NCBI GenBank assembly: GCA_963741305.1
Contig: CAVUHL010000003.1
Location: 930,001 to 994,000, forward strand
From: DATMER01 sp963741305
Lineage (GTDB): Bacteria; Acidobacteriota; Thermoanaerobaculia; Multivoradales; UBA5704
Length of the DNA stretch: 64,000 bases
Reading direction: 5' to 3'
The translations under genes and the position numbers were made by a program. Position 1 is the stretch's first letter; every line of letters starts with the position of its first letter. The notes beneath the pieces are model-generated. The model did not search any database and had not been told where the DNA came from. It saw only the letters and a list, made by a program, of their open reading frames with translations. Positions 15,473-22,793 of this stretch are shown piece after piece.

Positions 15473-17628
15473 TCCGACGAACCGTAGTACCGATCCTCAT
15501 CGTTCTTCTAACTGCGGCGCCGGCTTTGGCGACGCAGGTCCGCATCTTCCAGGTCCAGAGCCAGGCCGGCTTCCTCACCGGCACCCTGGAAGGGGTGAGC
15601 GTCGATTCCCTCGGGCGGATGTCGCTGGCCCCCCGTGCCGAGCGCGTCGCCTCCTTGAGCGAGCCGTTCCTGCTCTCGGCCGCGGCCCTGCCGGACGGCT
15701 GGGTCGTGGGCACCGGCAACGCCGGACGGGTGCTCAAGGTGGACCGCAAGGGCCAGGTGACCGAGCTGTTTGCCGCGCCGGAGCCCGAGGTCTTTGCCGT
15801 CTGGGCGGACCCGGACGGCACCATCTTCGCGGGCACCTCGCCACGAGGGAAGGTGTACCGGATTGCCAACGGCAAGGGAGAAGTCTTCTTTGATCCGGGC
15901 GAGACCTACATCTGGGCTCTGGCCCGTGCCGCGGACGGCGGCCTGCTCGTGGCGACCGGTACCCAGGGCAAGCTCTTCAAGGCAGACAAGAACGGAAAGG
16001 GCACGGTCCTCTACGACAGCGAGGACGGCCATCTCCGTGCCATGGAAGTGCTGCCGGATGGCGACGTCCTGATCGGCACCGCGGGCGAGGGGCTCATCCT
16101 GCGGCTCGGGCGGGATGGCAACGCGCGCACTCTCTACGATGCCGACGAGCCCGAGGTGGTGGCGCTGACCTCCGCTCCGGACGGCACCTGCTATGCCGCG
16201 GTGGCTGCCTCGGAGTCGAGCCTCGTCGACCTCGCCCAGCCCGCGGCGCAGGCTGCCGCTGGCGAGCCTCAAGTCACCGTGACCGTCGAAGGGGAGCCTG
16301 CGGCAGCAGAGCAGCCGGCCGCCGGAACCCGCCGGCCCGGCGCAATGGGGCCGCGCAGCCAGGTCCTCTCTCTATCCAAGGACGGAGTGGCGGAGATCCT
16401 CTGGGGCTTCCAGGAGGAGACGGTCTACGACCTCCTCTGGCGCCAGGGCCGCCTCTGGGTGGCGACCGGCCTGGAGGGCAAGCTCTACAGTTGGGCCGAC
16501 CGCCAGATGCTCCTCGAGAAGGATCTGGACGAGCGCCAGATCGTGACCCTGCTGCCCGGCGAGGCCGGTCCGGCGTTCGCCACCACCAATGCCGCGGCCT
16601 TCTTCCGGGTCACCGCGGAAACGGAGAAGACCGGCACCTACACCAGCGCGGCCATGGACACCGGACAGGCCTCGCGCTTCGGCACCTTCCGCTGGCGCGG
16701 CGAGACTCCGGGCGGAAGTGCCGTCCGCTTCTCCTTCCGCAGCGGAGTCAGCTCCGAGCCCGACCGCACCTGGTCTCCCTGGACCGCGGCCAAGCGCGGC
16801 GAGGAGGTCTCCCTCGAAGGCCTCCCCCGTGGCCGGTACATCCAGTGGCGCGCCGAGTTGGAGTCGAGCGGCGGCCAGTCTCCCCGGCTGTACACCGCCG
16901 AGCTGTCCTACCGCCAGGAGAACCTGCGCCCGCGCATCGAGTCGCTCGGCGTCCTCGAGCCGGGGCAGATCCTGGTGCCCTCGAACTTCAACCCGTCGAA
17001 CCAGGTCTACGAGCCAGCCCATCCGACTCGTGAAGGGATTTTCACCAGCGTCGGCCAGCCGGCGGACGACGATGACGCGGGCCGTACCAAGCCGCTGTGG
17101 AAGAAGGGCTACCGCACCCTGCGCTGGACCGCCGCCGATCCCAACCAGGACGGGCTCGTCTACGACCTCTCATTCCGGCCGGTCGAGTCTGAAGGAGAGT
17201 GGCTCAAGGTGGCCGACGAGCTGGAGGAGAACTACTTCAGCTTCGACGCCACGGCCCTGCCGGACGGCGTCTACCGCTTCCGCCTGCGCGCCTCCGACCG
17301 TCCCGCGAACGAGCCGGACAGCACCCTGGTCGAGGAGCGCGTGAGCGATCCGGTGGTGATCGACCACACCACGCCGGTGCTGGTCAAGGTGGACCGTTCG
17401 GGGGGCAAGCTGCGCGCCACGGTCAAGGACTCGGCGAATCCGCTACGCGAGGCCATGTTCAGCGTGGATGCCGAGGAGTGGAAGCCGGTGCCCTCGGCGG
17501 ACGGCCTGATCGACGGCCAGACCGAGACGATGGTTGTAGAGCCGGGGAAGCCTGGGGGCTTGCTCCTGCTGCGCATCATGGATGCCGCCTACAACGTGGT
17601 GACCTTCAACCTTTCCGAGGCACGATGA
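15469..17628 (+). CDS. Exported beta-propeller protein of unknown function
   Basis: A 719-residue protein with a signal peptide of about 21 residues. An N-terminal beta-propeller (about residues 45-380) is built of repeats such as GNAGRVLKVD, GTSPRGKVYRI, GTQGKLFKAD and GTAGEGLILRL. A C-terminal beta-sandwich region includes TYTSAAMDTGQASRFGTFRW and Fn3-like segments. An Ala/Pro-rich insert lies near residue 265. No catalytic motif is visible. It is translationally coupled to the S55 peptidase gene upstream and coaD downstream, so it may be the peptidase's partner or substrate. Confidence 0.75.
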   Translation: MIRRTVVPILIVLLTAAPALATQVRIFQVQSQAGFLTGTLEGVSVDSLGRMSLAPRAERVASLSEPFLLSAAALPDGWVVGTGNAGRVLKVDRKGQVTELFAAPEPEVFAVWADPDGTIFAGTSPRGKVYRIANGKGEVFFDPGETYIWALARAADGGLLVATGTQGKLFKADKNGKGTVLYDSEDGHLRAMEVLPDGDVLIGTAGEGLILRLGRDGNARTLYDADEPEVVALTSAPDGTCYAAVAASESSLVDLAQPAAQAAAGEPQVTVTVEGEPAAAEQPAAGTRRPGAMGPRSQVLSLSKDGVAEILWGFQEETVYDLLWRQGRLWVATGLEGKLYSWADRQMLLEKDLDERQIVTLLPGEAGPAFATTNAAAFFRVTAETEKTGTYTSAAMDTGQASRFGTFRWRGETPGGSAVRFSFRSGVSSEPDRTWSPWTAAKRGEEVSLEGLPRGRYIQWRAELESSGGQSPRLYTAELSYRQENLRPRIESLGVLEPGQILVPSNFNPSNQVYEPAHPTREGIFTSVGQPADDDDAGRTKPLWKKGYRTLRWTAADPNQDGLVYDLSFRPVESEGEWLKVADELEENYFSFDATALPDGVYRFRLRASDRPANEPDSTLVEERVSDPVVIDHTTPVLVKVDRSGGKLRATVKDSANPLREAMFSVDAEEWKPVPSADGLIDGQTETMVVEPGKPGGLLLLRIMDAAYNVVTFNLSEAR

Positions 17629-18107
17629 GCGAATCGAGCAAGCGGATCGCCGTCTACCCCGGGTCGTTCGATCCCATCCACAACGGCCACCTGGACATCA
17701 TCGAGCGTTGCCGTCCGCTGTTCGACGAGCTCCTGGTGGCGGTGCTCTACAACGAAGAGAAGAAGCCGCTGTTCTCCGTCGAGGAGCGGGTAGAGACCAT
17801 CCGCGAGCTGGTGGGCGGGCGGGTGGAGAGCTTCTCCGGCCTCCTCGTGGACTTCATGGACCGGGTTGGCGCCCGGGTCGTGGTGCGCGGCCTGCGCGCG
17901 GTCTCGGACTTCGAATACGAGTTCCAGATGGCGCTCATGAACCGCCGCCTGAACCCGCGGGTCGAGACCGTCTACATGATGCCCAAGGAGGACTACATCT
18001 ACGTGTCCAGCCGCTTGGTCAAGGAGGTCCACTTCCTCGGCGGCGACGTGACCGGGCTCGTCCCTGACCGGGTGCTGGAGCGCCTCCGCGCCCGCCCCCG
18101 TCCCTGA
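17625..18107 (+). CDS. coaD: Phosphopantetheine adenylyltransferase
   Basis: A 160-residue CoaD with the nucleotidyltransferase start YPGSFDPIHNGHLDII (the HxGH motif is NGHL), then RGLRAVSDFEYEFQMA, and the C-terminal ISSxxVKE equivalent VSSRLVKEV. It transfers AMP from ATP to 4'-phosphopantetheine in CoA synthesis. The ATG at 17625 overlaps the preceding stop by four bases and gives the usual family length, so the longer frame upstream is rejected. Confidence 0.95.
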   Translation: MSESSKRIAVYPGSFDPIHNGHLDIIERCRPLFDELLVAVLYNEEKKPLFSVEERVETIRELVGGRVESFSGLLVDFMDRVGARVVVRGLRAVSDFEYEFQMALMNRRLNPRVETVYMMPKEDYIYVSSRLVKEVHFLGGDVTGLVPDRVLERLRARPRP

Positions 18108-18111
18108 ATCC

Positions 18112-19122
18112 TTGGATATCGAAACCCATCTCCTCCCCTGGTTGCAGCGGATGCCGAAGGTGGAGCTGCACGTCCACCTTGAGGGCTCGATGCGTCCGCG
18201 CGTGCTCCTGGAGCTGGCGAGGAGGAACGGCGTCGACCTGCCTGCCAACGACGAAGAAGGGCTCCGCCGCTGGTTCCAGTTCCGCGACTTCGGGCACTTC
18301 GTCGAGGTCTACCTCGCCTGCTCCCGCGTGCTGCGAACGCCCGAGGACTTCCAACTCCTGGCCCGCGACTTCCTGGAGGCGCAAGCCGCTCAGAACGTGG
18401 TCTACACCGAGGCCCACTTCACGATTTCGACCCATATTGCCAACGGAGCGAATGGGGATGAAGTGCTCGACGCCCTGGAGGAGGTGATCGGGGAGGGGGA
18501 GCGGCGCGGCATCCGTCTCCGGCTGATCCCGGACATCGTCAGGAACATAGGCCCGGCCGCGGCGGACCTCACCCTGGAATGGGCGCTCGCCGGCCGCGGG
18601 CGAGGGGTGGTCGCGATGGGCCTCGCAGGCATCGAGGCAGGCTTCCCGAACGAGCCCTACCGGGAGCACTTCGCCACAGCCAAGCGGGAGGGGCTCCATG
18701 CCGTAGCCCATGCGGGAGAACACGGCGGACCCGAATCGATCCGCTCGGTCCTGGAGGTCTGCGGCGCCGAGCGAATCGGACACGGCGTGCGTGCGGTCGA
18801 GGATCCCTCCCTCGTCGAAGAGCTGCGCGAGCGGGCCATCCCCCTTGAGGTCTGCCCGACCTCCAACATCTGCCTCGGCGTCTTCCCGGACCTGGCGAGC
18901 CACTCCTTCGACAGGCTCTACAGGAGCGGCGTGGCCGTTTCGGTGAACTCCGACGACGGCCCTCTGTTCAGCACCGATCTCACCAATGAGTACCTGGTGC
19001 TCCACCAGACCTTCGGTTACGGTCCCGACGAGTTGGTTAGCCTCGCTCTGGCCGGGCTGCGGCAATCCTTCCTGCCGGATGAGGAGAAGGCCGGTCTGGA
19101 GAAGCTCTTCCGGATAAGCTAA
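18112..19122 (+). CDS. add: Adenosine deaminase family protein
   Basis: A 336-residue metal-dependent amidohydrolase. The N-terminal zinc motif is PKVELHVHLEGS, followed by YTEAHF, AHAGE (HAGE motif), RIGHGVRA and the substrate-binding end VSVNSDDGPLF. The family deaminates adenosine, and some members act on adenine or other purines, so the substrate is probable rather than certain. A TTG start at 18112 is used, four bases after the coaD stop. It ends four bases before the sigma factor ATG, so the sigma gene may be transcribed with this housekeeping run. Confidence 0.88.
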   Translation: MDIETHLLPWLQRMPKVELHVHLEGSMRPRVLLELARRNGVDLPANDEEGLRRWFQFRDFGHFVEVYLACSRVLRTPEDFQLLARDFLEAQAAQNVVYTEAHFTISTHIANGANGDEVLDALEEVIGEGERRGIRLRLIPDIVRNIGPAAADLTLEWALAGRGRGVVAMGLAGIEAGFPNEPYREHFATAKREGLHAVAHAGEHGGPESIRSVLEVCGAERIGHGVRAVEDPSLVEELRERAIPLEVCPTSNICLGVFPDLASHSFDRLYRSGVAVSVNSDDGPLFSTDLTNEYLVLHQTFGYGPDELVSLALAGLRQSFLPDEEKAGLEKLFRIS

Positions 19123-19126
19123 GGCA

Positions 19127-19726
19127 ATGAGCGCCGACGATCCCAGCCAGCGCCTGGTCAAGCTGATCCAGGACGGGATCGATCCCGAGGGCAACTTCGG
19201 GCGGCTTTTCAAGCTCCACGCCCGCAGCATTCACAGCTACTTCCTCCGCCGCGGCCTTGCGGTCGAGGAGGCCCGCGACTCCACTCAGGAGGTCTTCCTG
19301 AGGGTCTCCCGCGGCCTTGGGTCGTTTCGGGGCGAGTCGCAGTTCAGGACTTGGCTCCTGGAGATCGCGGACCACATCTATCAGAACGAGCTGCGCCGGC
19401 GCTCTACCGGCAAGCGCAAGGGCAAGGAGATCTCGCTCGATACGGGAGGCCAGAGCGAGGACGGTGAAGGTCCCGCGCGCTTCGAGCCTCCACCCCAACC
19501 GCCGAAGGCTCTGGATGAGGTGCTGAAGCGGGAGCAGACGGAACGCCTCAGCCGGGCGATCGGGGACCTGCCCCCGAAGATGCGCGCCTGCTTTCAACTG
19601 CGCTACGACCAGGGCCGCAAGTACGAAGAGATCGCCGTCCTCATGAACGTGTCCATCGACACGGTCAAGGCCCACCTGCACCAGGCGAAACAAAGACTCA
19701 AGATTGAGCTGTCAGATCCATCTTGA
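19127..19726 (+). CDS. RNA polymerase sigma-70 family (ECF-type) sigma factor
   Basis: A 199-residue sigma factor with region 2 (FLRRGLAVEEARDSTQEVFL, then FRGESQFRTWLLEIA) and region 4 (LPPKMRACFQLRY, EEIAVLMNVSIDTVKAHLHQ). It closely resembles the sigma factor at 26459-27031. Each is followed by a TPR-CHAT gene, so the pair represents a duplicated regulatory unit. No anti-sigma gene lies here; the next gene is the CHAT protein after 78 bases. The linker between regions 2 and 4 is long and charged. The start has no strong ribosome binding site, and it lies four bases after the add stop. Confidence 0.9.
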   Translation: MSADDPSQRLVKLIQDGIDPEGNFGRLFKLHARSIHSYFLRRGLAVEEARDSTQEVFLRVSRGLGSFRGESQFRTWLLEIADHIYQNELRRRSTGKRKGKEISLDTGGQSEDGEGPARFEPPPQPPKALDEVLKREQTERLSRAIGDLPPKMRACFQLRYDQGRKYEEIAVLMNVSIDTVKAHLHQAKQRLKIELSDPS

Positions 19727-19746
19727 TTTATGAACATTTCACTCAG

Positions 19747-19775
19747 TTTCGCAACCGATCGTGAATGATTACAAT
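19747..19775 (+). promoter_or_regulatory. Candidate sigma70-like promoter for TPR-CHAT gene 1
   Basis: TTTCGC at 19747-19752 and a good -10 (TACAAT, 19770-19775) are separated by 17 bases and lie 30 bases before the CHAT start codon. The -35 is weak. An extracytoplasmic-sigma promoter used by the adjacent sigma factor is also conceivable, but I could not define one confidently. Confidence 0.35.
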
Positions 19776-19804
19776 GTGCCCTCACTCGTACGCAGACCCT
19801 CGAA

Positions 19805-22525
19805 ATGCGCCGTCGCTGGAGACGAATTGCGCTCCCTCTTGGAGCCATCGCGCTTTCCCTGGCCGGTCCGGAACGGACGGTGGTGCTCTTCCAGTCTTCG
19901 GCTCTCGGATCTGACCCTCACACGTACTCGTTCCATCTGAAGCCCGGCTGGCTCCTGCACTTGTCGATCGAGCAGCAGGGGGCCGATGTCCTGGCCCGGG
20001 TGATCGATCCGGACGGGCGCGAGCTTTTCCTCGTGGACAGCCCCAGGGGAGGAGAGGGGAGCGAGGAGGTCTGGCTCATGGCGAGCTCGGCAGGGATCCA
20101 CAAGATCGTGGTGAAGCCCTGGCCCGGGAGCAAGGGGCGGTACGAGATGCGGCTCCGGGCGAGCCGGCCGGCTACGGAGGAGGACCGCGTCAACGCAGCG
20201 GCGGAGAGGGCGTACCACCTCGCCTTCCAGGGGGAGGGAAGCGCTCCGCACGCCTGGGTGGAGGAGAGATACCTGCGAGCGGCCCGCGCCTGGGAAACCC
20301 TCGGCAGGACCGAGCGGGAGGCGGACGCCCGCTATCGGCTGGGTAGGATCCGTGCCGAAGGGAGAGATTGGCGGGGAGCGCTGGAAGCGCTGTGCCGGGC
20401 ACGTGAGCTCTTCCACCTCGTAGGAGCCCGGCGATCCGAGGTGCTCTCGCTCGACGGGATCGCGGAGGCCTATCAGACGTTGGGAGAGTTGGAGAAGGCG
20501 CGGCACATCCGGAAGGAAGTGCACCTGCGCTGGAGGTCTCTGGGTGAGGCCCGGAACGTGGTTACCAACTCCTACCATCTATGTCAGCTCGCCCACATCG
20601 CCGGCCGGGCCTGGGAGGCCCTGCAATGCTACGAGCGCGTCCTGCAGGGCTGGCGGAAGCTCGGCGACCGGCAGAAGGAGGGAATTGTGGGGGTGGACAT
20701 CGGCACTCTCTACACCTCTCTCGGCGACCTCGACCGGGCGCTCGAATCCTACAGTCAAGCCCTCGCCCTGCTGCCGGAGGGGAGCCCCGCCCGGGGCACT
20801 GCCCTGACCCAGATTGGCAGCGTCTACCTGCGGGCCGGGCTTTCGTGGCGGGCGCTCGTCTGGTTCAACAAGGCCCGTGCCTCCGGCGGCCAGGCCTCCG
20901 CCCTGACCGGCATGGGCGTCGCGTGGCAAAGGCTGGGGCAGCCCGCCCGCGCTCTCCCTCTCTTCCAGCACGCGCTCGCTCTCTTCGACACGCCCGCGGA
21001 GAAGGCCGCGGTCTGGTGCCACATCGGCCGTCTCCATCTCTCCTTGGACCAGCCGTGGTCCGCGATGGACGCTTTCGAACGCGCTCTCGCCCTCGGAGAC
21101 CTCAAGGCCCGGGCCGATGCGCTCTCCGGCATGGCGAGGGCCGCTCGAATGCAGGGCGATCTGCCCGGGGCTTCGCAACGGATGGAGCAGGCACTGGATC
21201 TCGTCGAGTCCCTGCGGGTCGAAATCGCCCGCGAGCCCGTTTCCGGACAGAAGTTCCTTCTCGACCTCCTCAAGGCGACCTGGCTGGCATCCAAGCAGGA
21301 CGATTACGCCTTCCTGATCGACCTGCTCATGGAGAGGCACCGCCTTGATCCGGACCGCGGATACGACCTTCAGGCCCTGGAGGTCAATGAACGGTCCCTG
21401 GCAAGGAGCCTTGCCGACAGCCTCGGTACCGCCTCCGAGCCCTGGTCCTTCCTCCTGGACGATGACACCGCACTCCTTGAATACTCCCTGGGCGAGGAGC
21501 GCAGCTATCTCTGGTGCATCACCCAGGCCGGTCACGCCACCGTCGAGCTGCCGAGCCGGGCAGTGCTCGAAACCGCCGCTCGGAAGCTCCACCGGCTGAT
21601 GTCCAGCCGCCGCACGAGGCAGGCCACGATCGACCGGGAATCGCTGGAGGTCGCGGAGCTGCTCCTGGGTCAGGTGGCGCCGCGGCTGACCCAGAGGCGC
21701 CTCGTGATCGTCGCACCCGACATTCTCCAATACGTTCCCTTCGAGGCCCTGTTGATCTCCCGGCACGTGGTCATCCGCAATCCCTCGGCCACCGCGCTGG
21801 CCCGCCTGCGGGCCCGCGGCGCCGCCCGCGAGCCATCCCAGGGTTTGGCCGTGGTCGGCGCCGGAGTCTTCAGCGCGCTGGACAACCGGCTTCCCACCAT
21901 GACGAGAGCATCGGTAGGGCCCAAGCGCCTCCCTTACGTAGACGACGAGGTGCGGTCCGTCTCTAAAAGAGCGAAACGCGGGAGAGTCCTGGTGGCCACC
22001 GGCTTCGACGCCGTGCGCGAAGTTGTGCTGAAGGGCGCCCTCGGGAGCTTCCCCTTGCTCCATCTCATCGGTCACGGAAGGACCGACCCGAAGCGTCCGG
22101 AGCTGTCCGGGCTCCTGCTGTCGAGCTACACCCGCCGGGGGCGCCCGCGCCCTGGCTGGCTGACGGCGAAAGAGGTTCGCGAGATCGACCTCAGGGCTGA
22201 TGTCGTGGTACTGAGCGCCTGCCGGACGGGTCTGGGCAAGGAAGTCCGGGGGGAGGGGCTGGTGGGCCTGAGCCAGAGCGTCCTCGCTGCCGGGGCCTCG
22301 AGCGTGGTGGCGAGCCTCTGGAACGTGGACGACCAGGCCACGGCCGCACTGATGGATCGCTTCTACGGCGAGATGCTGGATCACGGACGGCCTCCCGCGG
22401 AGGCGCTCCGGCTGGCGCAGCTCTCCCTGCGGAACGATCGGCGCTGGAGCTCCCCCTACTATTGGGGCGGCTTCGTGCTTCAGGGCGACTGGCTCAACAA
22501 AGCCAGACGCGTCGGGTCTCCTTAG
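19805..22525 (+). CDS. TPR-CHAT protein 1 (clan CD protease-like)
   Basis: A 906-residue protein. A hydrophobic N-terminus (residues about 8-22) may export or anchor it. Residues about 35-115 form a beta-sandwich with HTYSFHL and IDPDGRELFLVDSP that resembles a pre-peptidase C-terminal domain. TPR-like helical repeats run to about residue 480. The C-terminal CHAT domain has His757 in LIGHGRTD and Cys806 in LSACRTGLG, so the caspase-type dyad is intact. CHAT proteins are cysteine proteases or inactive scaffolds. It is a paralogue of the protein at 27818-30655. A 58-aa Lys/Pro-rich peptide follows 16 bases downstream. Confidence 0.88.
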   Translation: MRRRWRRIALPLGAIALSLAGPERTVVLFQSSALGSDPHTYSFHLKPGWLLHLSIEQQGADVLARVIDPDGRELFLVDSPRGGEGSEEVWLMASSAGIHKIVVKPWPGSKGRYEMRLRASRPATEEDRVNAAAERAYHLAFQGEGSAPHAWVEERYLRAARAWETLGRTEREADARYRLGRIRAEGRDWRGALEALCRARELFHLVGARRSEVLSLDGIAEAYQTLGELEKARHIRKEVHLRWRSLGEARNVVTNSYHLCQLAHIAGRAWEALQCYERVLQGWRKLGDRQKEGIVGVDIGTLYTSLGDLDRALESYSQALALLPEGSPARGTALTQIGSVYLRAGLSWRALVWFNKARASGGQASALTGMGVAWQRLGQPARALPLFQHALALFDTPAEKAAVWCHIGRLHLSLDQPWSAMDAFERALALGDLKARADALSGMARAARMQGDLPGASQRMEQALDLVESLRVEIAREPVSGQKFLLDLLKATWLASKQDDYAFLIDLLMERHRLDPDRGYDLQALEVNERSLARSLADSLGTASEPWSFLLDDDTALLEYSLGEERSYLWCITQAGHATVELPSRAVLETAARKLHRLMSSRRTRQATIDRESLEVAELLLGQVAPRLTQRRLVIVAPDILQYVPFEALLISRHVVIRNPSATALARLRARGAAREPSQGLAVVGAGVFSALDNRLPTMTRASVGPKRLPYVDDEVRSVSKRAKRGRVLVATGFDAVREVVLKGALGSFPLLHLIGHGRTDPKRPELSGLLLSSYTRRGRPRPGWLTAKEVREIDLRADVVVLSACRTGLGKEVRGEGLVGLSQSVLAAGASSVVASLWNVDDQATAALMDRFYGEMLDHGRPPAEALRLAQLSLRNDRRWSSPYYWGGFVLQGDWLNKARRVGSP

Positions 22526-22541
22526 AGAGAGGGAGGGAGTT

Positions 22542-22718
22542 ATGGCAAAGAAGCGATCTTCCAAGAAGCCGCCGGCCAAACCTGGGCAGGGCAAGGGCAA
22601 GCAGCCCAAAACGGAGAAGGCGCCGCCGGAAGACCCCAAGACCAAGCCCCTCGATCCTCCCCCTCCCGGAACGGGGGGCGGGACTACCGGCTCTGGGGAC
22701 GAAAACCAGCTCCCCTGA
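22542..22718 (+). CDS. Small Lys/Pro-rich peptide downstream of CHAT gene 1
   Basis: A 58-residue ORF with the strong ribosome binding region gagagagggagggagtt directly before ATG at 22542. It begins MAKKRSSKKPPAKPGQGKG, is strongly basic in its first half, turns Pro/Asp-rich (DPKTKPLDPPPPG) and ends in Gly/Ser/Asp. It is predicted to be disordered and has no recognised family. A gene of the same size and style (55 aa, PPP-rich) sits in the same place after the second TPR-CHAT gene at 30759. The repeated position and good RBS argue that it is real. Substrate or partner of the CHAT protein is a guess. Confidence 0.6.
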   Translation: MAKKRSSKKPPAKPGQGKGKQPKTEKAPPEDPKTKPLDPPPPGTGGGTTGSGDENQLP

Positions 22719-22755
22719 TTGGCGACGAGGGGGCAGACGTGACAACCTAGCAGTC

Positions 22756-22783
22756 CACCGGGGTCCGACGCCCGGTGAGGAGG
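22756..22783 (+). promoter_or_regulatory. Hairpin abutting the aceE ribosome binding site
   Basis: CACCGGG (22756-22762) and CCCGGTG (22771-22777) form a perfect 7-bp stem with an 8-base loop. It is followed without a gap by AGGAGG (22778-22783), 10 bases from the aceE start codon. The stem could influence access to the Shine-Dalgarno site or mark a processed 5' end. No effector-binding riboswitch fold is recognised. Confidence 0.5.
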
Positions 22784-22793
22784 TCACGCGAGC

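Noticed and set aside
20579..22645. Minus-strand 688-aa ORF opposite TPR-CHAT 1
   Set aside because: It mirrors the codon pattern of the CHAT gene and has no recognisable motif.
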